NCBI GenBank assembly: GCA_023429995.1
Contig: JAEZCE010000019.1
Span: forward strand, 1-64,000
Direction of reading: 5' to 3'
From: Bacillota bacterium
GTDB lineage: Bacteria > Bacillota > UBA4882 > UBA8346
DNA: 64,000 bases
Part shown: positions 55,914-64,000 of the stretch, in pieces
How positions within the stretch are numbered: the stretch's first letter is position 1
How the letters are laid out: each line of letters opens with the position of its first letter
Translations under genes and position numbers: made by a program
The notes under the pieces: model-generated
What the model was told of the DNA's origin: nothing
The model's database searches: none
The model's input: only the letters and a program-made list of their open reading frames with translations

Positions 55914-56021
55914 TACTTAGGCGATTCGATTGGACTGATCGGAGTCGCGCTTATTTTAATGATTGTTTTCATCACTTTAACATATTTCAAGCATGGAAAC
56001 GAAAAAAGTTCTATCTTTTAA
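55911..56021 (+). CDS. Possible small TM protein (36 aa)
   Basis: TTG start with AAAGGGG six nt upstream (formed by the right arm of the inverted repeat). MYLGDSIGLIGVALILMIVF, then a polar basic tail; one TM helix. It overlaps the convergent SPOCS-LysM gene by 11 nt. Speculative. Confidence 0.3.
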   Translation: MYLGDSIGLIGVALILMIVFITLTYFKHGNEKSSIF

Positions 56022-57708
56022 AGATTTTTCCGGGAATCAATAACTTTTGGCCCACTGCAATATTTTCGGGATTCGCAATTAAGTTTGCTTTTATAACAGT
56101 CTCCATGGTAGTCTGATACCGGCGGGCAATTTTCCAAAGAGTATCCTCAGTTTGGACTACATAAAAAAGCATACTAGGCCGGGTTGATTCATCCAATGGA
56201 ACCACACTCGCACAATCCTGCATCACAAAAACTACACGAGGAGTCCTGGCTAACACAACAATTTTAAAAGCACCCATTATTTTCAATCGCCGTTCATCAA
56301 GAGCTTCAACTCTTAGGGATTCTACACGGATATCAGACTGTAACAGGGTCCCCGGTTGCAAAGTGGGAAAATCAATCACTCCGCTAACCGTGATACTATT
56401 TTCAGTATTCTTATCGAAATTTGCAATCTGAATACCCGTTCCTTCAGCCCCATCCGACATATAGATAAGCTGCAGGTTAAGAAATCCTTCGACTAGCCCT
56501 TTGCCGTCTGCCGCTTCAACCGAAACATCCACCGGAGTTCCTGTAGATATTAAAATTCTATCCACGCCAGGGAGACCGACCGGCAAAGAGATTTCTTGTT
56601 CTATCGATATTTCGCCGCTTTCATTTCCATTATATTCATCGATATTTAAGGGATATTTCTGGCAGTCAAGAATTTCTCCTTCTTCAGGAACCGCATCCAC
56701 CACTAATTCTTTCTGGTATACCCTGGATATTCCCGCTTCCAAGTCTAAATCCATTAAACATTGCAATTCTTGAGGAGTGCGCGGATCCATAAAAGCATTC
56801 CGCGTATTCACCTTGAGCAATGTCAAAAGTTCATCAGAATTCCCTTCCTCTAAATCCAGATAAGTTTCAAATGGTATTCCGAGTCCCGCTTGACTATCCC
56901 ATTCATTGGCGAAAATTTCAGTCGGATTGCCTTCATCATCCCCACCGACATATAGTAAGTTCACATCGATAAAGCCTCTAACAAACAAACGGCCGCGGCT
57001 TAATTCATGGCTGACATTTACCGGCCGAGTCGAAACTTTTAAAATTCTTGCAACCCCGGGTTTATGCGATGGAAGCAATAAATTCCCATGAATGGGAATG
57101 GTCACTTTTTTAGGGGACAAAAACTCTTCTACCGTTAACCTCTCTTTGGCAAGATTTAGTTTTCTAGAGGTGTCGGGGCCAATATCACTGACAAATTCGG
57201 CTAAACTTTGGGAAGTTGATCCTACATTAATTTGTAATGTACCCTTGAAAGCTATTTGAGATGCGCTCTCTTTTTCAAAGCCCCCACGAACCGGTTTTAC
57301 TTCAACCTGAACGATCATACCGGGCCTAACACCCGTTACATCAATACGCTCCTCATAACTAACTCCTCCTTCACCATACCAGCTCGCTCCATATTCCTGC
57401 GGCAAACTTTTTTCCCCAATATCACCGTTTTCCGTTTCTAGTTCCTCATCTGTCCGTTGCCTTTTGGAGTACTTTTCCGGTAACTCGGCTAAAAAAAGTA
57501 CTTGCGGATAAACCTTACCTGCAACCACTACAAAATCTTCTTGAACTGTTACCGAACTCGGGCCGATCTGAAAATCCCCGCCAATAATGGTTCCAAGCTT
57601 CGGTAAGCTTTCAGGTAATTGCAATTGGGCCTCAATCGACGTCTGCCAGTTCAAATCCCCCAAAAAAACCGGGTACTTTATTTGATCATATTGACACGTA
57701 ATCGCCAT
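56011..57708 (-). CDS. SPOCS (DUF3794) and LysM domain protein
   Basis: 565 residues from ATG at 57708 (AAGGAG upstream). Three SPOCS-like units (about 30-140, 190-330, 350-480), each with 'G.v...l.Y' and 'f...v.vp' strands (KPGVARILKVSTRPVNVSHE, LPGVDRILISTGTPVDVSVE). A C-terminal LysM (FYVVQTEDTLWKIARRYQTTMETVIKANLI) binds peptidoglycan. Such proteins occur in endospore formers, often with a spore-coat or cortex role. Alone it is the best spore marker in the window. Confidence 0.85.
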   Translation of the reverse strand: MAITCQYDQIKYPVFLGDLNWQTSIEAQLQLPESLPKLGTIIGGDFQIGPSSVTVQEDFVVVAGKVYPQVLFLAELPEKYSKRQRTDEELETENGDIGEKSLPQEYGASWYGEGGVSYEERIDVTGVRPGMIVQVEVKPVRGGFEKESASQIAFKGTLQINVGSTSQSLAEFVSDIGPDTSRKLNLAKERLTVEEFLSPKKVTIPIHGNLLLPSHKPGVARILKVSTRPVNVSHELSRGRLFVRGFIDVNLLYVGGDDEGNPTEIFANEWDSQAGLGIPFETYLDLEEGNSDELLTLLKVNTRNAFMDPRTPQELQCLMDLDLEAGISRVYQKELVVDAVPEEGEILDCQKYPLNIDEYNGNESGEISIEQEISLPVGLPGVDRILISTGTPVDVSVEAADGKGLVEGFLNLQLIYMSDGAEGTGIQIANFDKNTENSITVSGVIDFPTLQPGTLLQSDIRVESLRVEALDERRLKIMGAFKIVVLARTPRVVFVMQDCASVVPLDESTRPSMLFYVVQTEDTLWKIARRYQTTMETVIKANLIANPENIAVGQKLLIPGKIFKR

Positions 57709-57996
57709 TTCAAGGTTTCTCCTTTCTGACATAAAAAGCCCCTGATATTAAAAGTCCCTTTTTCTCTATGTATAAAGCATACTTAAATCACCGCCTTCCG
57801 GCCCTCCTTGGGGAAGGAGAAACGATCGCTCCATTCATTAGGGACCGTTTCAATGAAAAAATCGAAGATTCTCGGTCGTTATCTCATTTATATTGGATTG
57901 AGTTTGGAAATATACGAATTTGATTGTGTTTTTGGAGAATTTTATCCAATCGGGGAACAACAAATAAGTATTCGTATAAACATCTCCTTCCACATC

Positions 57997-58023
57997 AAAA
58001 AAGTTGGCCGAAGCCAACTTTTT
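57997..58023. terminator. UUCG-loop terminator after the OmpA-like gene
   Basis: AAGTTGGC-TTCG-GCCAACTT on the - strand with a following T-run and a preceding A-run, so it works in either direction. It lies in the 390-nt space before the SPOCS-LysM gene; I see no gene there. Confidence 0.85.
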
Positions 58024-58100
58024 GGGTCCTTGCAATATGAAAATTTCTCTGGAATGCCAGGGGTTTTTCCGCAACTCATCGCTTTTTTCTTGAATCCTCT

Positions 58101-59393
58101 TCATTTCAAAGTAGGAGCTTCCCAAATCTTAATATCAACCCGGCGGTTCTGCCACCAAGACGATTCATCGTGTCCTGTGGCTGATGGAAACTCTTTTCCA
58201 TAAGCATAGATCGTTATTTTCTGCGGGTCGATACCCTGTGCGGTAAGAAAACCCTTGACAGCATTGGCCCTTTTTTCCGATAACTCCAAATTATAATTGA
58301 TGCCGCCTCTTTCGTCGGTATGCCCGCCCAAAATAATAAAAAATTGAGGGTAGGTTTTGAGAATGGCCAAATCCGCATTTAAATTCGAAACTTGATTCGA
58401 AGGGATTTCAAATTTATCGGTATCAAAATAAATCGCTTTTAATTTCTTATTAAGGTTGTCCAGAACCGGCGTAAAGCTTTCTACCGTAAATCCATCGGCC
58501 AGAAACGCTTTTTGACCCGAAGGATTGGTAACCTCAACGTTATATTTCCCTTCAGGTTGACTGCTAATATCGAAGAAACATGTAATTTGATGGTTATCTT
58601 CAACCTTTATATTAAGACCAGGCAAATCATCCTGTCCGTTACGGCTAAGTTTAACGATACTGTTCGATTCGAAACCTTTTCCTTCAATGGAAGTTAAAAT
58701 CATACCGTTATTAAACCCTCGGTTGGGAGTTATTTTTGTAATTGTCGGTTTCGTAACATCAACAGCAGGTTGCGGTGCTGGTCCCGTAATGGTGAATCCA
58801 TTGGCGAGAACTCCCGATTTTCCGTCACTGTTGACAACTTTCACATTATATACTCCCGGATCGGCCTGAGTTAAATTTACTTCGCAACTAATCTGGGCCT
58901 CCGAAGCAACTTTGACCTTGGTCGCTCCAATATCCATTTGCCTACTGGAAAGCACCACAAAAGCCCCGGTTCGAAATGCCGATCCTTTAATTGTTAAGGC
59001 AACGGTTCCATTATTGCCGCTTTGATCAGGCGTTACCCCCTTTACGGTAGGAGAAGGTAATCCTACTGTAAAACCTGCAATTAGTTTTGCCGAACGAATT
59101 TTCTTATTGGTAACAACGAGATCCCATTTTCCCAAGGGCTTATCTTTTAAATCAAAGACACAATTAATTTTTTGCGGCGAAAGGATCGTGACATTCTTAG
59201 CGACTATATCGGCCTCACCGGATCTGCTCAACTTTACCGCGGCATCTTTAGCAAATTTATCACCTTGAATTGTCACCTCAATTTCGCTTGTATTTGAGGC
59301 GGTATTGGGAGTTACCGATTGAATAACCGGGGTCGGGGTTATGAAAAAAAACAAGAGCGCAGCCATCACAACTGCCAAACCTTTCACATCCAT
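58101..59393 (-). CDS. OmpA-like protein with IPT/TIG domains
   Basis: 430 residues: signal/anchor (LAVVMAALLFFFITPTPVIQ), three IPT/TIG domains (about 20-115, 116-210, 220-310; each with 'i..v.pn.g..n' and 'G..f'), then an OmpA C-terminal domain (IYFDTDKFEIPSNQVSNLN, ILGGHTDERGGINYNLELSEKRANAV, NRRVDIKI). The OmpA domain binds peptidoglycan non-covalently. IPT-OmpA fusion is unusual; it probably tethers a surface or envelope component. GGAGGG before the ATG. Confidence 0.85.
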   Translation of the reverse strand: MDVKGLAVVMAALLFFFITPTPVIQSVTPNTASNTSEIEVTIQGDKFAKDAAVKLSRSGEADIVAKNVTILSPQKINCVFDLKDKPLGKWDLVVTNKKIRSAKLIAGFTVGLPSPTVKGVTPDQSGNNGTVALTIKGSAFRTGAFVVLSSRQMDIGATKVKVASEAQISCEVNLTQADPGVYNVKVVNSDGKSGVLANGFTITGPAPQPAVDVTKPTITKITPNRGFNNGMILTSIEGKGFESNSIVKLSRNGQDDLPGLNIKVEDNHQITCFFDISSQPEGKYNVEVTNPSGQKAFLADGFTVESFTPVLDNLNKKLKAIYFDTDKFEIPSNQVSNLNADLAILKTYPQFFIILGGHTDERGGINYNLELSEKRANAVKGFLTAQGIDPQKITIYAYGKEFPSATGHDESSWWQNRRVDIKIWEAPTLK

Positions 59394-59396
59394 GAG

Positions 59397-60398
59397 TCAT
59401 CCCTCCAACTTTTTATTTTCTGACCGCTCAATGATGTCTCCAGAATAAACGCGTGTTATTTTCCCGTTCGATTCAAGAACAAGAAGGCTGCCGTCAGATT
59501 CCAAATCCAAAGCTTCTCCTTCTAAAACACGTCCGGGACCCATATTGACTTTTACTTTTTTCCCCAAGGTTGCCGAATGAATTTTGGCATATTCTATAAT
59601 CGCGTCCGAAATTCCAGATGGAGGCAACTGGTTGTATGCGGTTTCCAGCTCTTTTAAAAATTCCTGTAAAAGCAACCGGCGCGAACAATCTTCACCCCGA
59701 ATGATCTTTAAAGAGGTAGCAATCCCCGCTAACTCTTCCGGAAAATCTTCCTTCGTGTGATTGACGTTAACTCCCACGCCTAAAATCAAATAATGTACCA
59801 TATCGGCTTCACCGTTTAATTCGGCAAGTATCCCCACCAGTTTTCGGCCCTGGTACATTACATCATTAGGCCATTTAATTTGGACTTGAATCCCGGTGAT
59901 CTGAAAAATAGTTTTCCCCATACTAACAGCCGTAAGAAGCATAATCCCAGCCAAAGCCGACATACTAATTCGAGGGCGCAAAATTAAGCTAAACCATAAT
60001 CCAAGGCCAGGCGCTGAAGACCAACTCCGCCCCATCCGGCCCCGGCCCCCAGTCTGTTTCTCAGCAATTACCAGAGTACCCTCGGGGGCATTTTGCTGTC
60101 CCGCTAATGTCTTAGCCCATTTGTTGGTCGAATCAATCTCTGCCTGTTCGTAAATAATCTGGCCGAATTTTGTGGTTTGCAGACCATCTCTAATTTCAAG
60201 CGAGTGCAATAGCGTCGTCGGGCTCAAAAGCCGGTATCCTTTCCGTGGCGCAGCTTCAATTTCGTAACCGATTTCCTTAAGCCGGACCAAATATTTCCAA
60301 ATAGCAGCCCGGCTTATCCCTAAGTTTTGGGCTAATAATTCTCCGGAAACATATTGTCCCTGATGAGCCTTTAAAATCTTTAGTACCTGTTCCAACAT
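59397..60398 (-). CDS. birA: Biotin ligase/repressor BirA
   Basis: 333 residues from ATG at 60398 (AGGGG upstream). N-terminal HTH (LLAQNLGISRAAIWKYLVRL), then the ligase: EIDSTNKWAKTLA, TLVIAEKQTGGRGRMGRSWSS with the biotinyl-AMP loop GRGRMGR, LWFSLILRP, IKWPNDVMYQGRKLVGILAE, and a C-terminal SH3-like domain. It biotinylates carboxyl carriers and may repress biotin genes. Confidence 0.95.
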   Translation of the reverse strand: MLEQVLKILKAHQGQYVSGELLAQNLGISRAAIWKYLVRLKEIGYEIEAAPRKGYRLLSPTTLLHSLEIRDGLQTTKFGQIIYEQAEIDSTNKWAKTLAGQQNAPEGTLVIAEKQTGGRGRMGRSWSSAPGLGLWFSLILRPRISMSALAGIMLLTAVSMGKTIFQITGIQVQIKWPNDVMYQGRKLVGILAELNGEADMVHYLILGVGVNVNHTKEDFPEELAGIATSLKIIRGEDCSRRLLLQEFLKELETAYNQLPPSGISDAIIEYAKIHSATLGKKVKVNMGPGRVLEGEALDLESDGSLLVLESNGKITRVYSGDIIERSENKKLEG

Positions 60399-60416
60399 TT
60401 TTTGGACCCCTATCAA

Positions 60417-60446
60417 AGTATAACCATACTACTTTTAAAGAGTCAA
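60417..60446 (-). promoter_or_regulatory. Promoter of birA
   Basis: -35 TTGACT and -10 TATACT on the - strand with an 18-bp spacer, about 19 nt before the ATG. This supports the downstream start codon chosen for birA. Confidence 0.75.
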
Positions 60447-60487
60447 CCCAATATTTACAGAAACTGAGAAAGCAGGGATTTTTCCAT

Positions 60488-60551
60488 TAAGCAAGAAAAC
60501 AATATCTGAAGTGGACAAATAAGCAAGAAAACAATATTCGAGGTGGACAAA
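60488..60551 (+). repeat. 32-bp tandem duplication at the htrA translation start
   Basis: Two adjacent 32-nt units beginning TAAGCAAGAAAACAATAT differ at only three positions; the second contributes GAGGTGG, the ribosome binding site of the protease gene, while the first copy carries GAAGTGG. Probably a recent slippage or duplication. Confidence 0.85.
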
Positions 60552-61661
60552 ATGAGAAATTGGCTACAAAATAAAATTTTTCTTCGTAAAAGTTTCCTTA
60601 GGCGCTTTATAATTTTGACCTTATTCATAACTCTAGTTTTTTCGGGATTAACGAAAACGACTGCTGCAGCAAATCTAAGCATTAACGACTCTTCAATTAT
60701 TGCTGATATTGCAGAAGAAAGTTCACCTGCTGTTGTTTGGATTATTACAACCTACGTAACCCAAGAATCACCGCGTTTATTTTTCAGTCCTCCCACTAAA
60801 AAGGAATACCAATCCCAGGGAAGCGGTTTTTTCTTCAATGACAGCGGTTCCATCTTAACCAACGCTCATGTTGTGGCCGGCGCCAAATCCATTGAGGTTA
60901 TTCTTAAGGATCAAAAAGAACCGCTCAACGCCGTACTGGTGGGTATTGACACCGATTTGGATGTAGCCGTTCTAAAAGTAGACTCCCAAAATAAAACACC
61001 CTACCTGAATTTGGGTGATTCCGATAAATCCCGTATCGGCGATTGGGTTATTGCGATTGGGAATCCCTTTGGGCTCGATCATACGGTTACCGTGGGGATT
61101 ATCAGCGCCAAAGGTCGCCCATTGACTGCCGGTGAAGGGGCCAATGATTCACAATCCTATCAAAACATGATTCAAACCGATGCCGCAATCAATCCCGGAA
61201 ACAGCGGCGGTCCTCTTTTAGATCTCCAAGGCGAAATCATTGGCATCAATACGGCAGTAAGCGCCAATGGCCAGGGTCTCGGATTTGCAATCCCGATTAA
61301 TTCTGTAAAAAATATTCTGCAGGAATTGGTCAGTACCGGAAAAGTCAGCCGGCCGTGGCTCGGCGCCTACTTCATCGATTTAAAAATGTTTAATGCCAAA
61401 TTTAAATCCAAATTACGTCTTTCTGAGTACAATGAGGGGGTATTGATTGGTCCGGTTCGTAATTCACCGGCCGCCCGAGCCGGATTGCAAGACTATGACC
61501 TGATTATTGAGTTTAATCATCAGAGCATATCCGATTCCAGCGAATTAATCAGCGCCATCAACCAAGAGAAACCTGGCAATACGGTGAATTTGACAGTGAT
61601 AAGGAGCGGAAGAAGATTCAGCGTTGATGTAGTTCTGGATGAGAAACCCCAAGGGAAATAA
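60552..61661 (+). CDS. Membrane-anchored HtrA/DegP-type serine protease
   Basis: 369 residues from ATG at 60552. N-terminal TM (RFIILTLFITLVFSGLTKTT), trypsin-like domain with catalytic His (LTNAHVVAG), Asp (DTDLDVAVLKVD) and Ser (NPGNSGGPLLDL), then one PDZ domain (GAYFIDLKMFNAKF, NSPAARAGLQDYDLIIEFN). The protease degrades misfolded envelope proteins. It is divergent from birA and alone on the + strand here. Confidence 0.93.
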   Translation: MRNWLQNKIFLRKSFLRRFIILTLFITLVFSGLTKTTAAANLSINDSSIIADIAEESSPAVVWIITTYVTQESPRLFFSPPTKKEYQSQGSGFFFNDSGSILTNAHVVAGAKSIEVILKDQKEPLNAVLVGIDTDLDVAVLKVDSQNKTPYLNLGDSDKSRIGDWVIAIGNPFGLDHTVTVGIISAKGRPLTAGEGANDSQSYQNMIQTDAAINPGNSGGPLLDLQGEIIGINTAVSANGQGLGFAIPINSVKNILQELVSTGKVSRPWLGAYFIDLKMFNAKFKSKLRLSEYNEGVLIGPVRNSPAARAGLQDYDLIIEFNHQSISDSSELISAINQEKPGNTVNLTVIRSGRRFSVDVVLDEKPQGK

Positions 61662-61664
61662 AGG

Positions 61665-62027
61665 TTAACATTCCCTGCAAATCTCAAATTCAACAGTATC
61701 GATTAATCCTCCGGCAGGCGGCTGTGGTTTGCGAACCCTGACGATGATTTTATGAACTCCATACCTGCCGGCGACTTGATCGCATATCGACTGAGTTAGC
61801 CCTTCAATCAAATCAAAGGACTGCTTCTCAACTACATCTTGAACGGTTTCATAAACACCTACGTAATTAATGGCCTTTTCGATATTGTCTTTATGGGCGG
61901 CCTCGGTGAAATCCGCCCATAATTCAACATCAACCTCAATCCTTTGACCATATTCTTTTTCAAAAGAATAGACTCCATGATGGCCGTAAAAAACCATATT
62001 CTTTAGACTTAGTTTACAACAGTCCAT
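61665..62027 (-). CDS. folB: Dihydroneopterin aldolase FolB
   Basis: 120 residues. KLSLKNMVFYGHHGVYSFEK, EVDVELWADF, INYVGVYETVQDVVEKQSF, VRVRKPQPPAGGLIDTVEFEI. Complete tetrameric T-fold with conserved active-site Glu and Lys regions. Makes 6-hydroxymethyl-dihydropterin for folate. It is convergent to htrA with a 3-nt gap. Confidence 0.93.
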   Translation of the reverse strand: MDCCKLSLKNMVFYGHHGVYSFEKEYGQRIEVDVELWADFTEAAHKDNIEKAINYVGVYETVQDVVEKQSFDLIEGLTQSICDQVAGRYGVHKIIVRVRKPQPPAGGLIDTVEFEICREC

Positions 62028-62045
62028 ATTCCAACACCTCGAAAG

Positions 62046-63248
62046 TTAGACACTGGGATTGGGGATATTCGGGTTCATCAGGCCATAATAAAACGCCAGA
62101 ACCGCCAGGAAAAACACCATAATAAACAAAATCATTCGTTCCAAGATCTTCGTCTTTTCATTACTTACCTTTAAGGCGTAAGCTGTCAAAAAACCTCCGC
62201 CAAGGCCGCCAAGATGAGCGAAGTTGTCAATTCCCGGCATTGAAAACCCAATGACGATATTCATTAACAGGGTAATCCAAACATTATAGCCGAAATACTT
62301 TTTAAATATCTTCGGCCGCTCGACTCCATAATAAACCAGAGCGCCCAACAATCCAAAAATAGCTCCCGAAGCCCCGACAGCCGGATTGGAAGACAAAATG
62401 AAACTGGCAATACTGCCGTAAATTCCGGCAAGGAAATAAATCGCCGCATACTTTGAGTGTCCGAAAATCCGTTCGACAACATTGCCGACTACAAATAATG
62501 AATAACAGTTCACCAATAAATGTAACCAGTTGCCATGTAAAAAAATGGGTGAAATCAGCCGCCAATATTGTCCGGCAATTATCAACGCGTTATCCTTGGC
62601 GCCAAAATCCACTAACATCGATTCATATTGTCTGCCCTGCATGGTGGCATAAAAGTTAAAAAAGACAAATACCGCAATGTTAATCCCAATTAAGGCATAA
62701 GTCAAAGCAGGTTTTGCTACTTTAACATCAATTGTATATTCTTGCCTTCGCAAAGCCAGGAGGCCGTTAATATCCGGCAATACTTCATAATCCAGATTAA
62801 CCTCATTAAACTGGGTTTTCAATAACTTTTCAAGCCCATCGGTGTTAATCGAGGACTTTGATTGCCTGATAACTGTTCTGGCCGACAAATCTACAATAAA
62901 ACAAGAAAAATAACACTTTGCAAATTCAGGGTTGGTCAAACCATCTTCCATGGCGGAAATCATCTCTTCCGATGGCGTCTGGTCAAACACTAAAACTTCA
63001 ACCATATGCATCAATTGGTTGGAGTTCATATTAACCAACGATTGATAGTCAGCCTTTAGCTTTGTTCTCACTGTCTGGGGATCAAATATATCGCCATCAA
63101 TCAATTGTACTAAAAAGTATGTATCATGGTGGTATTTTTGCAGGAACAAAAGTTCCTGCGGCATTACCGGTCCTACCGACTGGACCGGCTCATAATCCCG
63201 CTGGAGGATTAAATTGGTATAAACCGTATTCAAATATGGATGCTTCAT
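62046..63248 (-). CDS. Rhomboid-family intramembrane protease
   Basis: 400 residues from ATG at 63248 (GGAGG upstream). N-terminal soluble domain of some 190 residues, then a rhomboid core with GQYWRLISPIFLHGNWLHLL, GNVVERIFGHSKY, catalytic GASGAIFGLLGAL (Ser) and IDNFAHLGGLGGG (His). The soluble domain is unusual and may regulate substrate access. Downstream of ftsH and its terminator. Confidence 0.9.
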   Translation of the reverse strand: MKHPYLNTVYTNLILQRDYEPVQSVGPVMPQELLFLQKYHHDTYFLVQLIDGDIFDPQTVRTKLKADYQSLVNMNSNQLMHMVEVLVFDQTPSEEMISAMEDGLTNPEFAKCYFSCFIVDLSARTVIRQSKSSINTDGLEKLLKTQFNEVNLDYEVLPDINGLLALRRQEYTIDVKVAKPALTYALIGINIAVFVFFNFYATMQGRQYESMLVDFGAKDNALIIAGQYWRLISPIFLHGNWLHLLVNCYSLFVVGNVVERIFGHSKYAAIYFLAGIYGSIASFILSSNPAVGASGAIFGLLGALVYYGVERPKIFKKYFGYNVWITLLMNIVIGFSMPGIDNFAHLGGLGGGFLTAYALKVSNEKTKILERMILFIMVFFLAVLAFYYGLMNPNIPNPSV

Positions 63249-63263
63249 GAATACCTCCGCTAT

Positions 63264-63320
63264 TAAAAAAAACAAAGGGAAGCGGCAGTAAGAGCATGTT
63301 TCCCCTCACTTCGTTTCCCT
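63264..63320 (-). terminator. Intrinsic terminator after ftsH
   Basis: AGGGAA/TTCCCT outer stem with an inner AGTGAG/CTTACT stem, followed on the - strand by TTTGTTTTTTTT, then the rhomboid ribosome binding site. Confidence 0.8.
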
Positions 63321-63337
63321 CTCTATCGGTAACTGAA

Positions 63338-64000
63338 TTAAGCCTCGGTGACAGTTGTGGGTTCTTCCCCACGGGGCGCTTCACCAAGCAAAGCCAAAAA
63401 TTCATTGCCTTCGATCGTTTCTTTCTCCAGTAATGTTTTGGCTATCGCATCCAGCATATCACGGTGTTCGTTAATGATCACTTTCGATTTTACAAAGGAA
63501 GAGTCCATGATTTGTTTAATTTCTCTGTCAATTGCAGCAGCGATTTCCTCACTGTAATTTTTTTCACGGGTAAAGTCTCGACCCAAAAAGACCTGTTCCT
63601 CCTGGCCATGACCAAAAGTCATATACCCGAGCTCGTCACTCATTCCATATTCGGTAACCATCTTGCGGACTGTCTTGGTAGCCCGTTCTAAATCATTCCG
63701 GGCGCCGGTACTGATTTCATTGAGGGCAATAACTTCAGCCGCCCTTCCACCCAAGGCAAAAACGACATTTTCCAATAGTTCGGTCCGGGTATTGTAATGC
63801 TTATCTTCCAAAGGCAATGCCAAAGTATAACCACCGGCAGAACCACGCGGAATAATTGATATTTTGTGAATCGGATCAACTGTGGGCAGGTAATGTCCAA
63901 CCAAAGCATGCCCAGCCTCGTGATATGCGGTTAGTTCCCTCTCTTTGGCGCTCATAATTTTACTCTTTTTCTCAGGCCCGGCGATAACTCTTTCAATTGC
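63338..64000 (-). CDS. ftsH: ATP-dependent zinc metalloprotease FtsH, C-terminal part (runs off window)
   Basis: Reads to the window edge as AIERVIAGPEKKSKIMSAKE. Contains the M41 zinc site LTAYHEAGHALVGHY, third ligand region VFALGGRAAEVIALNEISTGARNDLERAT and the usual TEYGMSDELGYMTFG. AAA module is outside. Ends with a short acidic tail. Membrane quality-control protease. Confidence 0.96.
   Translation of the reverse strand, partial: AIERVIAGPEKKSKIMSAKERELTAYHEAGHALVGHYLPTVDPIHKISIIPRGSAGGYTLALPLEDKHYNTRTELLENVVFALGGRAAEVIALNEISTGARNDLERATKTVRKMVTEYGMSDELGYMTFGHGQEEQVFLGRDFTREKNYSEEIAAAIDREIKQIMDSSFVKSKVIINEHRDMLDAIAKTLLEKETIEGNEFLALLGEAPRGEEPTTVTEA

Noticed and set aside
57850..58125. 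91-codon - strand frame downstream of the OmpA-like gene
   Set aside because: It overlaps that gene's end and the UUCG terminator, and lacks a ribosome binding site.
57808..58203. 131-codon + strand frame
   Set aside because: Antisense to the OmpA-like gene and its terminator; no start signals.

Overview
The window joins two very different pieces of DNA. Positions 1 to about 37,355 are the right-hand part of a prophage of more than 37 kb whose left end lies outside the window. The rest is host chromosome. The host looks like a diderm (outer-membrane) Bacillota. It has a contiguous lipid A/LPS-transport cluster (lpxC, fabZ, lpxA, lpxI, lptC, lptA, lptB, lptF, lptD), an SLH-plus-barrel outer-membrane protein of the OmpM type and an OmpA-like protein. 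It also has a SPOCS/DUF3794-LysM protein of the kind found in endospore formers, and strong GGAGG ribosome binding sites. I infer a spore-forming diderm Firmicute (Negativicutes-, Limnochordia/Hydrogenispora- or Halanaerobiia-like). I cannot place it more finely by eye.

Prophage layout. The lysogeny module sits at the right end: an XRE repressor (35,448) and a large serine recombinase (35,812) on the + strand, and a Cro-like HTH gene (35,088) on the - strand. The operators occupy the promoter spacers exactly. Transcription then runs leftward on the - strand. First come two BRO-N antirepressors, each paired with a divergent small + strand gene. A recombination/replication block follows (candidate annealing protein, Fe-S PD-(D/E)XK nuclease, SSB, Lin1244/DnaD-type initiator, DnaB helicase). 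Next are two DNA methyltransferases, a membrane-anchored transglycosylase, RusA, a dNTP diphosphohydrolase-like protein, YopX proteins and many small zinc-ribbon or single-TM proteins. A RinA/ArpU-like late regulator (16,376) leads into the late operon: TerS, KilAC antirepressor, ERCC4-fold nuclease, SprT-like protease, TerL, Rha-like protein, portal (714 aa), scaffold, major capsid protein, connector, nozzle-like tail protein and a tail fibre that leaves the window. No tape-measure gene lies between capsid and fibre, and the portal has P22-like length, so I infer a short-tailed (podovirus) particle.

The late operon is interrupted by a series of intrinsic terminators in the direction of transcription. 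It begins with a promoter-proximal structured leader, and two further related structured elements precede the KilAC and Rha genes. This is the most intriguing regulatory signal in the window and suggests processive antitermination or attenuation.

The junction is a tRNA-Ala(CGC) gene (37,353-37,428, - strand, CCA encoded) whose 3' end abuts the prophage. The recombinase reading frame continues antisense through the tRNA.

Host layout. A Cys-rich 57-aa protein and an orphan DNA methyltransferase are followed by the outer-membrane operon (50,891 down to 38,755), driven by a consensus promoter at 51,042-51,070. Beyond it are an amino-acid-type ABC ATPase with an unusual 842-aa membrane partner, an AlbA_2/Schlafen-like gene, the SPOCS-LysM protein, the IPT-OmpA protein, BirA, an HtrA protease, FolB, a rhomboid protease and the C-terminal part of FtsH. 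Many small genes were recovered by reading - strand operon overlaps (ATGA junctions) and ribosome binding sites.
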